DNA of 64,000 nt. Source: Phytomonas francai (Eukaryota; Euglenozoa; Kinetoplastea; Trypanosomatida; Trypanosomatidae). Where the stretch lies: contig MJCC01000001.1 in assembly GCA_001766655.1 (NCBI GenBank), positions 1,223,809-1,287,808 on the forward strand. The letters are read 5' to 3'. The position numbers were made by a program, and so were the translations under genes. Positions 1-9,995 of this stretch are shown here, in pieces; the first letter of the stretch is position 1; each line of letters begins with the position of its first letter. A model generated the notes under the pieces. It ran no database searches. It was not told the DNA's origin and was given only the letters and a program-made list of their open reading frames with translations.

Positions 1-1098
1 TTGGGTGCAGAAAAGACTGAGGTGCCTTGGTGTCGTATTGATGATAATTCAGGTAGTTCACTTGGCACTTCATCACCAAATAGGGCGATTGCTACCGAAA
101 GTGATTTTTTCCCGTGTGGACGGATGCCGTCCACTGCGCGACGTCGTGATATGTCTGTTGGCGATCTAAAATCTTTGTCAATGTCCACTCTTGCATGGCG
201 AAACATGCACAGAATTATTTTAGAAAGACGACAAGAGTTGTTGGACGATATAGACGCTTCAGAAACATCATGCCAGGTGCAGACCACTCAATGTGCCATG
301 GAAGCTACCCTGAAGGCATACCTTTCTTATTATAACGAACAGCTCACCATGTCTATGTTAACAGTAGAGAAACTTCGGGTTCAAGTAGAAGAAAAGCAAG
401 ACGTTCTTTATCAACACGAGCATGCATTTTCTCTTCTGAGAGAGAGGGATGTATGTATGGATGAAGCACAACTGCAGCAAGTTACATCAGATAAGCGTGA
501 AGAATATGAACGCACGGAGCTCCGTTTTAAGTTAGCGCAATACCGGAAGCGTCGCACTTTAGAGTTGGCATCAATATATTCTATTAAACTAGGCGTACAA
601 TGTGCGAATCCTTCAGGAGATACTAAGCGGTCATATGACACGATTAATGATGTCTCTTTACCAGTATTTACGCAACAAAATACAGAAGCCACGAGCAGCT
701 CTGGGAATATTTTCTTCAAAGCCTCAACCCAGGAGATGTATAACGAGTCTCTCGCACTGGGCTACGCAGCACATGTTGTACAGACGTTGTCAGTGATTTA
801 TGGTAATGCCCTGCCCTTTCCTCTTCTTTTGGCAGGAGCACGGAGCCGAATTTTAGTTTATCCTGATCTTTCACCTGATTTAGCAGCGGCCGGCTTCACG
901 GACTCAGGGGATGCCAAATTACCCTTATTCTATCAAAGTGGCGTGACCCGACATCTGATGCAGGCGGCTGCAACGTTATTGTCATACGATATCATTACAC
1001 TCACGCAAGCCATGGGGAGGGACGTGAGGAAGGTTTGTAGTTTCGGTCTGCGGCTGGGGGAGGCGCTGCAGTACATCCTCTCTGATACATCAAATTAA
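1..1098 (+). CDS. Vps38/UVRAG/Atg14-like protein, 5' partial
   Basis: The reading frame is open at the window edge, so the N-terminus is missing; 365 codons are visible, ending in TAA. A coiled coil with many E, R, K and Q residues spans about residues 65-195. From about residue 240 a helical C-terminal domain contains LGYAAHVVQTLSV, then LPFPLLLAGARSRI, then LPLFYQSGVTRHLMQ. This order (YALGYxAH, then a proline-rich strand ending in G.RS.I, then FPL) is typical of the UVRAG/Vps38/Atg14 family. Those proteins are subunits of the class III PI3-kinase (Vps34) complex in endosomal sorting or autophagy. The family call rests on these C-terminal motifs and the coiled coil; which of the three paralogues it is cannot be decided. 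No upstream context is visible. Confidence 0.55.
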   Translation: MGAEKTEVPWCRIDDNSGSSLGTSSPNRAIATESDFFPCGRMPSTARRRDMSVGDLKSLSMSTLAWRNMHRIILERRQELLDDIDASETSCQVQTTQCAMEATLKAYLSYYNEQLTMSMLTVEKLRVQVEEKQDVLYQHEHAFSLLRERDVCMDEAQLQQVTSDKREEYERTELRFKLAQYRKRRTLELASIYSIKLGVQCANPSGDTKRSYDTINDVSLPVFTQQNTEATSSSGNIFFKASTQEMYNESLALGYAAHVVQTLSVIYGNALPFPLLLAGARSRILVYPDLSPDLAAAGFTDSGDAKLPLFYQSGVTRHLMQAAATLLSYDIITLTQAMGRDVRKVCSFGLRLGEALQYILSDTSN

Positions 1099-1211
1099 CG
1101 GTATCATAGCGCGTTACAATTGCTTAATAGACAAGATGATTGTCTAAATTTATCACAGTGGAAAATTCCAAGGGGTATTGTTTAGGAAGCCTCTAATGTA
1201 ATTACATACTA

Positions 1212-1231
1212 TCTTTTTTTTTCTTTGTCAG
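1212..1231 (+). promoter_or_regulatory. trans-splice acceptor for the 102-residue gene
   Basis: An almost pure T/C tract ends in CAG, with a second CAG three bases later. It lies about 110 nt before the ATG at 1341 and makes that small frame credible as a separate mRNA. Confidence 0.6.
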
Positions 1232-1340
1232 CAGAAATATCGTATGCCGCTTGTTTTTTATCTATCTTCCCGAAGCGTGTGCTGTGTGTTTATCTTGATC
1301 AATTCAAAGTGTGCCACCAATTAATAACATTAGAAGGTAA

Positions 1341-1649
1341 ATGAATATGTATGGCGACGAATCTCATTCTAAACCACTGATCAATGTGAATCAACGTAAT
1401 ATCAGGGAGCAAGCAAAGGATGGCGATCATCATTCTGATACCATACCAGGCACTCCCACATTGGACATTTCAGAACCTTTGTGTTGCAAAAGAGTAGAGC
1501 AGCTCCAACGAGCATTGAACCTACTCCAGAAAGATCTACTGTGGGCGTACTTTGAGCCTGTAGAGCGAATTAAAGTCGTGGACAGCCGCGCGGTGAGTTC
1601 ATGGGACGTAGTGAACACTCTTTGGAGGGAAGCTTTCAATGATTCATAG
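1341..1649 (+). CDS. small hypothetical protein, 102 residues
   Basis: A complete frame from ATG to TAG. The N-terminal half is polar and low in hydrophobics. Residues 50-102 look like a compact helical domain, with LCCKRVEQLQRALNLL followed by WAYFEPVERIKVVDSR and a WDVVNTLWREAF tail. No transmembrane segment or targeting signal is obvious. A clear acceptor tract about 110 nt upstream and the helical, leucine-spaced pattern argue that it is real. I do not recognise the family. A coiled-coil or helical adaptor is possible, but no function is assigned. Confidence 0.6.
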   Translation: MNMYGDESHSKPLINVNQRNIREQAKDGDHHSDTIPGTPTLDISEPLCCKRVEQLQRALNLLQKDLLWAYFEPVERIKVVDSRAVSSWDVVNTLWREAFNDS

Positions 1650-2355
1650 GGCATTCTGTCTGTTTTTATGACAGTTAGCCTCCCCTAGATCACTGGTCAT
1701 ATCCCATTTTCTTTATTTCTCCGCTTGTGATATTTATAGGTTTTTTTTTTCCTATAAGACATACCGTGGTATGCAGTTTCGCAAAGTAAGGAAGAGGATC
1801 TTTACTGAATAATTTCAATGCAATCCTCACAAGTTTAAACAAATTCATGACCGTACTACATTTTGCACTCGATGGGGTCTGCGGAAAGCGCAGAATAATA
1901 TATAAAAAGCTCTTTTGAATTCAATTGATCATATAACCTGTTTGGGATCAGGAATTTTTGTGCAATAGGGGTCTGCATGAGGCCCTGCTAGTTAAAAAGG
2001 GGAAGATATGAGCCTCGGAAAAGTGGAGGGGATATGGATCTAAAGGGTAAGGCAAATTTTCAAGAGTGTCTGTGCTATACTATCCCTAAGAGGATCTGAT
2101 TAAGTGGAGGCATAAATATTTAAAAAACCTAAAGGATTTCGAATGATACTTTATACAAAAAAATAAATGTCAGAAAGCTTGGCTGCAAAATTTTTGATTG
2201 TCCATTCTATCATGTGCGTTTTATTTGTTGCGTTTAAAGGAAACTCAGACTAAACTCAGGCAAACCTTCATATCGTAAGCAGACAAAAAAAAAGAACGCT
2301 ATAGTAACCATCTGTAGTTAAGCACTTATTTCTTTTTTTAAAGGATCTAGAATGA
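1650..2355 (+). other. intergenic region, 0.7 kb
   Basis: AT-rich. A T-run ending in AAG lies at about 1741-1758. Only very short ATG frames occur (13-28 codons) and none looks coding. The acceptor of the next gene is at its 3' end. Confidence 0.6.
2326..2343 (+). promoter_or_regulatory. trans-splice acceptor for the zinc-ribbon giant
   Basis: A T-rich tract ends in AAAG at 2340-2343; a second AG follows at 2349-2350. Either gives a leader of only a few bases. The first ATG after both is at 2352, out of frame with the long gene, four bases before the in-frame ATG at 2356. Confidence 0.55.
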
Positions 2356-5300
2356 ATGCTGTTACCGACACAATGGCGTCCTTTTTTTAGGCTTAACCAG
2401 TCCATAAAAATTCCTTCATGCGTACCCAGATTTGTGTATCGACCATCTTACCTTTTGTCGTTAAATAACGTAAAAGAACATGAGACAGGAAGGCTCAGAA
2501 GCCGTCGAAGTGCGAAAAAAAAGGACGCAAATAGTGAAACTTGCCCATGTAATAATTTACCTCTGTCGTCGTGGATTTTCCGCGTCCGCATGCTTTCTAA
2601 AGCTCTTCATGAAGATGATTTCCACATAAAACTTCTTTTGCTTCTTCACGACGACAATTTTGAGCTCTTTCAAAACCAAGAGATGACCAACGCGGCGTTT
2701 AAACAGGTTAATATCGCTAATACTCTCCATCAATTGGCGCGTATTCCAAAGCTTTTATTGCCACCTCCTTTAATAGATCAGGGCTGTTCACAGAGACAAT
2801 CCGGTGCGTTGTCCACACGTCAGTCATTTTCTATAACAACAGAAAACGTAGCAGGCGTGTGCGAAGACAAAGACCCACTTGCGGGCTACAACAAGGCAGG
2901 GATTTCAATAGCGACTAGGACATCGTCAGGTACTGGTATTTCTTCACAATATGCTCCATTGGTGAGTGACGGAGGGTGTACTCTAGTTTTACAGAAAGAA
3001 TTTCTACTACAGGTACTGACCTACATACAGAGAATGAAGTGCGTGTATCGTCTAAACAGAGCCTTGGAAAGTACTATCTCGTCTTGTTCCTCAAAAGCTG
3101 CCGGGGAAACTTGCTCCATCGGTGTAGTAAGCGCCTGTCAACCCCCACAGCGTAGCAATGAGCATGGCACGGCTCACTGGCCATACGGACTTGAGGAGGC
3201 TCGTGTTGTAATCGAATTGATCACATGGTATAAACAGCGAGAAAGCATGACCCTACTCGCATTGCTATACAGACAAGTGCATTCACAAAAAATTTCTAGA
3301 CGGAAAGACTTTGCTCGATCGATATCAACGGACATGGAAGCTGCATTGAATGCGCTATCACCTGTTACTTCCTCAGATGGTGTTAAGAACACCTGCCTAT
3401 TATGGCTTTTGAACCGTATCGTGCATCTCGATAATCACGACAACGAAAAATTAAATTCAATATTAATTACACTCGAGAAGAGGTATCAAAAGTGGCTAAG
3501 CATGTGTACGGATTGTGTTTGCGCGGCAAGCTTCGACGATTTATTTACAGCTGATGCCATTTCGGTTCGGAACAGAATCCAAAAACTTATGTCTTGTGCC
3601 CCGAAGGAAGTGCATGCGACGAATACACCGCATATGCCCGCATTCACTGACTTTGCTTCGCTCTTCGACACGCTTCCTAACAGTAAATCCGAGTTGTCGA
3701 GGACCATTGGGACCGAATCTCTTATGGGATCCCTCATAGATAGAAAGGAGGAGCCATTCTGGACTGAAATTATGCACATTTTCAAGCACGATAAGATTAT
3801 TTATGAAGTATTCGAGGTTCTGCGTAGGCGATTAGTTGACTCTGATCTCAATATATGCCCTTCTTTGCGTGTATACTGGCGTTGTGTTCTTGTCGAGATG
3901 CTAAGGAGCGGATGGGAGGCAGTGGAGGTTCTGGCTGACACAGACCGTCAGCATAAAAGAGAGGAAAGTCAGATTTCCCATTCTCAAATATCCCATCACT
4001 CACTAAAGTTAAGGAAGAGCGCTGAGTATTATGCTATTGGTGTGTTTCTTTCGTTCCGCCGTATGCTGAGCGCATTTAGTAAGCATCAGTTGTTGAAGCC
4101 TCTTATTGAATTACATGAGCTAGTAACCGGATATCACTGTCACACTGTTCATAGGGAAAACAGGATTACGTTTAAGGCGATAACGAAAGATCAAAAAGAT
4201 ATCAATTTGCATCCTACTAACACCAGTAATGTCTCCGTAAATAGTGAGAAACTGGAGCATTTTAGAGAACATGCTTCGACAGTCAGGCAAGACATTCTTT
4301 CTGGGAAGATAGCCTCACCTTTGTTGTGGCGTGAGTTGGTGCTATTTGACGCATTCACACTAATCAATCTTGGTCATACTAGCGAAAAAGCGAGTGATCT
4401 GTGGGACGCTGTGCGACAAGATGGAAGCCACGATGCTGTTAGGGTAGCAAGTCTAAGCGTTCTGAGCGAGGATCATTGCGACAGTGTGAAGGAGGCGGAG
4501 CGAAGGCCCTCGAAACTGAGGGTACAGAGGCTACAACAGCGTCTTGTGTATCTTCAGGAGGAATGCCTTCGACATCTCTCTATTCTACAGACCAGCTCCA
4601 ACAGTACAAAGGCATCTATGATTTCGTCTAAAAAACGTCAGAGAGCGACTTCTGTACATGGAATGGACTTTATCGTATCTAAGATAACACCCAAAACTCG
4701 GGCTAAAATGATAAGCCGTTTGAAGGAAGGTCTGCGGCTCAGTACAAAAGTGTTGCTGGGTCTTGGAGACACAGGATCTATCTGCGCTCTTTACAAAAAC
4801 CACGGATCTTCGATTGGCGGAAGTTGGGAGGCGGGTAAAGCATTGATGCAAGAAGGAGTCTACGACACTGCTCTGGTTGCCTTTCAGCAGCTTTTGCGTG
4901 ATACTCATCGTCAATATCCATCCGGGTTGCCGAGGTTTATTCAGGATATGATTCTGGAGGCGATTACTGGCGTCGGTTATGGAATCGTTTCCGCACCAGA
5001 AAACGAACAGAAAGGGGAAATGGAGATGGTCAATACGTTAATGCAGCGCTACGAGCAGCTTCTTAGCTTGTCAGAGGGGCAACTCCTTCCAGCACCCCTG
5101 TGCCTTCACGCTCTTCTAAAAGGTATTTTAAAGGGCACGTCTTCAATTGTTACTGCGACGTCGCCCCGGTGTGCCTATATAGGGAGCTGTTTCCTTATGG
5201 AATATGTAACCCGGTATGGTTCACGGCACGGTTTGTTGTCCACGAGCATTGACGAATGGATTGAGTGTGTTTTAGGAGTTCAGCAAGCCATGGCAGCCGA

Positions 5301-8043
5301 GTCAGAGCTATTCGAAACGTTGGAGCAAGAATTTCTACGAGCACTTGTTGAACTTCTCCGTGTTTTTCAATATCTCCCTATTACTCGTATTAGTCTGACA
5401 TGGTTTCTGCGGGCGGGCTATAGGAAAGGGGTCCATGTGGTTTTGTACGGTTTAGTCACCCCAAGGGCTTTATGTTCAGTAGATATATCGAAATTATCGT
5501 TAGATGAACGTGATAGTCTAGCTACTCCATCCTCGTCCACTCAAGGATACCTGTCTGATAGTTACATACAGGCAACACTAAATTCTCTTTCACCAAAGAC
5601 TCTCAATGATTTGTCCGAATTCCTAGCTTCAAACCATATCACGTGTGCACAGACAGATTTCTTGCATTTGCATTACGAAAAAATGGGGAAATTTGAGGAA
5701 GAGCGCTTCGCTTTCTTGAAGGACATATGTGCAACGATAGCACAATATCGGGTTGGGCTTCAGTCGCTGAAGCGGCCATGGCAATGCTTTTTGTGTCGTA
5801 CGTGGAACAGTCGTCACAGTACGGTGTGCAAGCTCTGCGAGTCACTCGACACAGCTGTGGTACAGTGTGCACGGTGCGGTGGCTTCGCTTCCACTCGGGA
5901 CACAGCATGCTTGGTGTGTGAAGCTGATTTTACGGTGAATAATGGCATAATGACCACTGAGACAGAAAGCGGTGATGGTAGCAATGCTGCTATCGCAGTA
6001 GTAGGGGATGGGCGGTCGGCTGATATCGTTCTACACTCCAACGCTTTTAAAGCAGTTTTCCCACTTCGCACGTGGACTTGCCAGGACTGCGGTCACGCAA
6101 ACGATGCGAGACACATATTTTATTGCGCTTTTTGCAGCAGCCAGAATTCATCACTGCACAAGACATTGACAGAAACATCCTACATGTGTCCTACCTGCGA
6201 GCGGGTTAATCCGCAGGGGATACTGCGCCCATGGTGTAGCACTTGCGGAACTCTTTCCCCTGTAATACCGAAGGATAAGGAAAAATCGTTGTGGTACTGT
6301 TCAGCGTGTCGTCATCTTAACCCATGGTTGCTTGTGCATTGCGAGCATTGCACAGAAGGTCGTCCGTTGCCGGCATCAGTGCCGGGTGATGCGGTGCTTT
6401 CATCTTTTCCGTCATTTGCAGACAATAACACGAGTCTTATGTTAGCGCCTTCCCCCTTCATCGCAGTAATTTGGGACACGATGCGGTGCCATGAGTGCCG
6501 TGTGGTCAATCCATTAGTCGCTAAATTTTGCCGAGGCTGCGGCTGCACGCTGACGTTTCCCTCTAAAGTCCGCGAAACCATTGATTCCGGTCTGTTGGAG
6601 TGGATGCGCCGGGCATTTGTTCACCACCCTAACCATGAGTCGTGTGACAAAGGCAATAATAAAATTCTTGTAGAGGAGGAAGTTAGGGTGCCTACAGCAA
6701 CTGATTCAATAACATGTAGCTACTGTGGATGCACCCAACAGAATTCCATAAGCACTGCTTCCCTTGATCATTTTTCATGTAGACATTGCCATGCTTGCTT
6801 CCCTGGATCCACTGTCAAGCTTTGGGTGTGCCTTCAATTAAAATGCTTTCATGTGAATGCAGAGTGGGATTCTAACATTAAAGCTGTTTCCAAAAGGTTC
6901 GCCAGGGAATGCATGAACAATGGGGACCTAAAATCAAAGACTGAGGAACCCACGTTTTATTTATGTTCTGCATGCCATACTTCTCACCACTCAGTAGATA
7001 CGTTTCATCTATATCTTCAAACACCAGCAGTGGTGCCTTATCCACACTTATCACCATCACCCATATATTTTCCCATTAAGAAGGGGGAGAGTGGTGTCTA
7101 CAACCCTTTGGGTTATCGCCGTGAGCTCAGCAACATGAGGACTACAACTGCATTGCTGTGTCTTCCACCAGTTTCAGGGCCTACTCAATGCTGCGTTCGT
7201 TGTGGAACGTACCTGGAGTATACTAATCTTGCGGGTGTATGTCCTCAGTGCGGGCTGTGTCAGTCGTTTGATTTCGTTCACGAAGCTGACCAGCTGGAGA
7301 GGGGGGGATCCAAGCAGGATCTGTTGTCACATATCTCGCCTACTCGAACTATTCTCTCTGGGTGGCTGATTTTATTCAGGTTATCGCAAGCTGTGAGCGC
7401 AATTCTGTTTCACGAAGACAGTGGTGATGCAACAGAGCGTGGGGCTCCGGATGAGCAGGAATCAGGCAAACACAGGAAAGAGTTTCCTTCAAGGACCGAC
7501 CCCATGTGGATTCTGGACTTTTTGAAATCTGCCATAAACGTACTGCGATCTACACAGGAAGATCTATTGCCCTGGCGCGGTTGTGACTTACAGAATCGCA
7601 TGCATTGCGGTGTAGAAGCACGCGTGGTGGTGTTGGATGATCAGACGGAAAGTGTACATTCCGCAATCCTTCTTGTACGGTACATTATTAGAGATCTTTG
7701 TCTAGTGGCAAGATCTTTTATTAGGAATGAGGGCATAAGGACTTCTGTATTCTCGAAATGTTTGGAATCAGATGCAGTGTGGGAGAAGCAGCGACCGTGG
7801 CTGCTTGCTGCTGGTGATTTGGTAGATATAGTTAACGCCACTACCGACTTTGATGAAATTGGTTTCCCTCTACTTGCAAAGTTATGTCAGTTAATACGTC
7901 CACACGAGGTGGAACATATTCAGTCGGTAACACGATGGACCTATCTACATGCTATGAAGCTAACTCGTGAAGCGATGGTTCATGAAGTGGTCTGTGTTAA
8001 GTGTTTCGGGCGGCATAAGAAAGATGAATTGTGTTGTCTTTAG
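2356..8043 (+). CDS. giant zinc-ribbon (RanBP2-like) array protein, probably mitochondrial
   Basis: A protein of 1895 residues. The first ~40 residues have R and K but no D or E, as in a mitochondrial presequence; this is why the start at 2356 is kept. The next in-frame Met is near residue 79. Residues ~80-1130 are helical, with tracts such as AGKALMQEGVYDTALVAF that suggest TPR- or PPR-like hairpins, though no repeat register is certain. From ~1139 there are at least seven CxxC...CxxC modules. RanBP2-like ones include WQCFLCRTWN...CKLC, WTCQDCGHAND...CAFC, WYCSACRHLN...CEHC and MRCHECRVVN...CRGC; two broader ribbons lie near 1452-1482 and 1610-1638, and a final CxxC pair ends the protein. 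Such modules bind RNA or protein. A role in mitochondrial RNA processing is possible but unproven. Confidence 0.8.
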   Translation: MLLPTQWRPFFRLNQSIKIPSCVPRFVYRPSYLLSLNNVKEHETGRLRSRRSAKKKDANSETCPCNNLPLSSWIFRVRMLSKALHEDDFHIKLLLLLHDDNFELFQNQEMTNAAFKQVNIANTLHQLARIPKLLLPPPLIDQGCSQRQSGALSTRQSFSITTENVAGVCEDKDPLAGYNKAGISIATRTSSGTGISSQYAPLVSDGGCTLVLQKEFLLQVLTYIQRMKCVYRLNRALESTISSCSSKAAGETCSIGVVSACQPPQRSNEHGTAHWPYGLEEARVVIELITWYKQRESMTLLALLYRQVHSQKISRRKDFARSISTDMEAALNALSPVTSSDGVKNTCLLWLLNRIVHLDNHDNEKLNSILITLEKRYQKWLSMCTDCVCAASFDDLFTADAISVRNRIQKLMSCAPKEVHATNTPHMPAFTDFASLFDTLPNSKSELSRTIGTESLMGSLIDRKEEPFWTEIMHIFKHDKIIYEVFEVLRRRLVDSDLNICPSLRVYWRCVLVEMLRSGWEAVEVLADTDRQHKREESQISHSQISHHSLKLRKSAEYYAIGVFLSFRRMLSAFSKHQLLKPLIELHELVTGYHCHTVHRENRITFKAITKDQKDINLHPTNTSNVSVNSEKLEHFREHASTVRQDILSGKIASPLLWRELVLFDAFTLINLGHTSEKASDLWDAVRQDGSHDAVRVASLSVLSEDHCDSVKEAERRPSKLRVQRLQQRLVYLQEECLRHLSILQTSSNSTKASMISSKKRQRATSVHGMDFIVSKITPKTRAKMISRLKEGLRLSTKVLLGLGDTGSICALYKNHGSSIGGSWEAGKALMQEGVYDTALVAFQQLLRDTHRQYPSGLPRFIQDMILEAITGVGYGIVSAPENEQKGEMEMVNTLMQRYEQLLSLSEGQLLPAPLCLHALLKGILKGTSSIVTATSPRCAYIGSCFLMEYVTRYGSRHGLLSTSIDEWIECVLGVQQAMAAESELFETLEQEFLRALVELLRVFQYLPITRISLTWFLRAGYRKGVHVVLYGLVTPRALCSVDISKLSLDERDSLATPSSSTQGYLSDSYIQATLNSLSPKTLNDLSEFLASNHITCAQTDFLHLHYEKMGKFEEERFAFLKDICATIAQYRVGLQSLKRPWQCFLCRTWNSRHSTVCKLCESLDTAVVQCARCGGFASTRDTACLVCEADFTVNNGIMTTETESGDGSNAAIAVVGDGRSADIVLHSNAFKAVFPLRTWTCQDCGHANDARHIFYCAFCSSQNSSLHKTLTETSYMCPTCERVNPQGILRPWCSTCGTLSPVIPKDKEKSLWYCSACRHLNPWLLVHCEHCTEGRPLPASVPGDAVLSSFPSFADNNTSLMLAPSPFIAVIWDTMRCHECRVVNPLVAKFCRGCGCTLTFPSKVRETIDSGLLEWMRRAFVHHPNHESCDKGNNKILVEEEVRVPTATDSITCSYCGCTQQNSISTASLDHFSCRHCHACFPGSTVKLWVCLQLKCFHVNAEWDSNIKAVSKRFARECMNNGDLKSKTEEPTFYLCSACHTSHHSVDTFHLYLQTPAVVPYPHLSPSPIYFPIKKGESGVYNPLGYRRELSNMRTTTALLCLPPVSGPTQCCVRCGTYLEYTNLAGVCPQCGLCQSFDFVHEADQLERGGSKQDLLSHISPTRTILSGWLILFRLSQAVSAILFHEDSGDATERGAPDEQESGKHRKEFPSRTDPMWILDFLKSAINVLRSTQEDLLPWRGCDLQNRMHCGVEARVVVLDDQTESVHSAILLVRYIIRDLCLVARSFIRNEGIRTSVFSKCLESDAVWEKQRPWLLAAGDLVDIVNATTDFDEIGFPLLAKLCQLIRPHEVEHIQSVTRWTYLHAMKLTREAMVHEVVCVKCFGRHKKDELCCL

Positions 8044-8537
8044 GAATCAAACATTATATACTTTTCATTTGTATATGTTTTTGTGTGCGATATGCATTTT
8101 CGAGGGCTCTGGCTTGTGTGCAAGGCAAATATCAAATCAAAACATACTGAAGTAGATGCTTGGATGTTCTGCAACTGAGTTGCTTAACCTTGATAATTGA
8201 ATCATTAGCTTGTTTTAGGTGTATTTTTTTCATTTCCTATACTATAGGTCAGATTTTATCTTTCACTTTTCCAGATCTTCTGCGTTCCCCTTTTTCATTT
8301 TAACGTTTTCCTGTTCAATTTGCTACTAAAATGTGAAGCCTTTAGCGTGTGTGTGCAATCACGGGGGGAGAAGTACTATACGCTACGCCTAATTTCGTTT
8401 TGTAGCAATCCGGTCGAGAAAGGAATGGAAAGAAGGGGATAGGGGGAATCAAATCCCGTAAGGAGCTACTGTTTTATCCATTTTTAGACTTTTTTTTTTA
8501 CGAGATCTATTTCTTTTCTTTTAGGGTACAATATTAA
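8044..8537 (+). other. intergenic region, 0.5 kb
   Basis: T-rich, with several pyrimidine runs (8225-8330). No credible short frame. The acceptor for uL11m is at the 3' end. Confidence 0.6.
8509..8524 (+). promoter_or_regulatory. trans-splice acceptor for uL11m
   Basis: A T/C tract ends in TTAG, 13 bases before the ATG at 8538. This fixes that ATG as the first one in the mature mRNA. Confidence 0.65.
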
Positions 8538-9572
8538 ATGTTCCGGTGTTGTAGTCATCTGTTCCTCAAGGCTAGACCGAAGAATGTCAATGTCGAGCCC
8601 GGCTCAAATCGATACTTAGAACCTGCAGTCTTTGCTATGGCAAAAGATATTTTTTCTGTCCCTGACTTTCCGAACAAATCTGTGTTACATAACTGGCGCT
8701 TCTTTATAAAAGCAGGGAAGGCTGCCACGGGTCCACCAGTAGGCCAGGAGTTTTCCAAAATTGGGCTTAAGGCTATGGATTTTGCGAAGGCTTTCAATCA
8801 CCGCACATTGCCTCATTTCAAAGATGACATTGATCTTATTGTTCGCATCCAGGTCTACTTTGATAAATCTTATCAATATCGTATCGAGCCACCACCAACA
8901 GCGTGGTTTTTGTTGAGAGCCGTTCGCAGAAAGCGTGGGGAAACTGGTCCTGTGACTCTTCGGGGGCACTACTGCGCGCTTCTCACGCTTGAAATGTGCT
9001 ACGAAATCGCGAAAATGAAACAAATAAGTTGGGGTAGGGTTGAGTATCCGCCGATTGAGGTACGTGTACGGCGCATCGTTGGACAGGCCCGACGTATGGG
9101 TATCTGTATTATAGGTGTCGACACAGCGTACAGTTCTCCAATCAAAGGATTACCAGATAAGCAGTACAAGGCAGACTGCGAGAAGTATCGTGCTATTCAC
9201 ATGGAGCAATACACGAACTTCAAGGAGAAAGAGCTTACCGAGGCGCCTTTGATTGAGCGCTTACACCGCCCAAATATGTCAGCTTTATCAGATAAGCAGA
9301 TCAAGGAAGGTTTAGAAGACGCAAATTTGTTTAACGCTTTGTGGCTTGCTTCACATCCGAACAGTGCGTATATGAAGGGCTTATCACACTGCGAAACGGT
9401 CAGAAAATATTTAAATGTTCATGGATGGTTCAATGATATGTCAGTGGAAGAAATGCAGGTAGTTTTCATGAATCATAGTTTACCTTCTAAGGAACGCCAG
9501 CGGCAGTTGGATCGTCAAAGTGATGTAGATAGTGGACAATTATATTGGTCAAGGGATGGTGCGCAGCAATAG
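8538..9572 (+). CDS. mitochondrial large-subunit ribosomal protein uL11m
   Basis: 344 residues. The ribosomal L11 N-terminal signature is clear: AGKAATGPPVGQEFSKIGL matches the conserved AG.A.P.PP.G...G..G stretch that contacts the GTPase-associated rRNA. It is followed by the L11 C-terminal domain, with VRRIVGQARRMGICIIG matching the helix and strand near the end of that domain. The first ~30 residues look like a mitochondrial presequence (FRCCSHLFLKARPK). Bacterial L11 has about 140 residues; here some 150 extra C-terminal residues follow, a usual feature of kinetoplastid mitoribosomal proteins. It would form the L11 stalk base of the mitochondrial ribosome. Confidence 0.88.
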   Translation: MFRCCSHLFLKARPKNVNVEPGSNRYLEPAVFAMAKDIFSVPDFPNKSVLHNWRFFIKAGKAATGPPVGQEFSKIGLKAMDFAKAFNHRTLPHFKDDIDLIVRIQVYFDKSYQYRIEPPPTAWFLLRAVRRKRGETGPVTLRGHYCALLTLEMCYEIAKMKQISWGRVEYPPIEVRVRRIVGQARRMGICIIGVDTAYSSPIKGLPDKQYKADCEKYRAIHMEQYTNFKEKELTEAPLIERLHRPNMSALSDKQIKEGLEDANLFNALWLASHPNSAYMKGLSHCETVRKYLNVHGWFNDMSVEEMQVVFMNHSLPSKERQRQLDRQSDVDSGQLYWSRDGAQQ

Positions 9573-9995
9573 AATGGGCTCAATAGGTGGTAACAACAAG
9601 GCTTATGTGGCCTAGTGGATTTTTTGTCATTCTTTACAAAATATTTTAATGATGATAAGTGAATACCTAGCGTTTTTGCCAGTTTGCGTAGGCGGAGTTT
9701 TTTTCTATGAGGAGGGAACATATGGATTCAAGAAAAGGCAATGCTATAATGACGATTTTCAAAAGTGTGATGCAGCCAAATTAGTTCGGTGTACGGTGAA
9801 TTTCCAGTGTGTTCGAATTTATACTTTTGTTTAGTTTTTCAAAGTCAAAATCTTCTTCTTCCTCTATCAGCTGTAAAATTGTCTAATAAAATTTACGTGT
9901 GTGCATAAATAAACACGTATATATTTTTTCTTTGGAGCTGAATAGTTAGGGGCCTATCAATTGACTTCAAACACAGGGGAAAAAAGAGATTTGAA
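9573..9995 (+). other. intergenic region, 0.4 kb
   Basis: Contains a 61-codon frame at 9649 that lacks an acceptor and is judged spurious. The acceptor of the next gene is at 9851-9870. Confidence 0.55.
9851..9870 (+). promoter_or_regulatory. trans-splice acceptor for the TXNDC9-like gene
   Basis: A run of TCTTCTTCTTCC-type pyrimidines ends in TCAG, 125 nt before the ATG at 9996. No ATG intervenes. Confidence 0.6.

Noticed and set aside
9649..9834. 61-codon + frame
   Set aside because: No acceptor upstream and composition like untranslated DNA.
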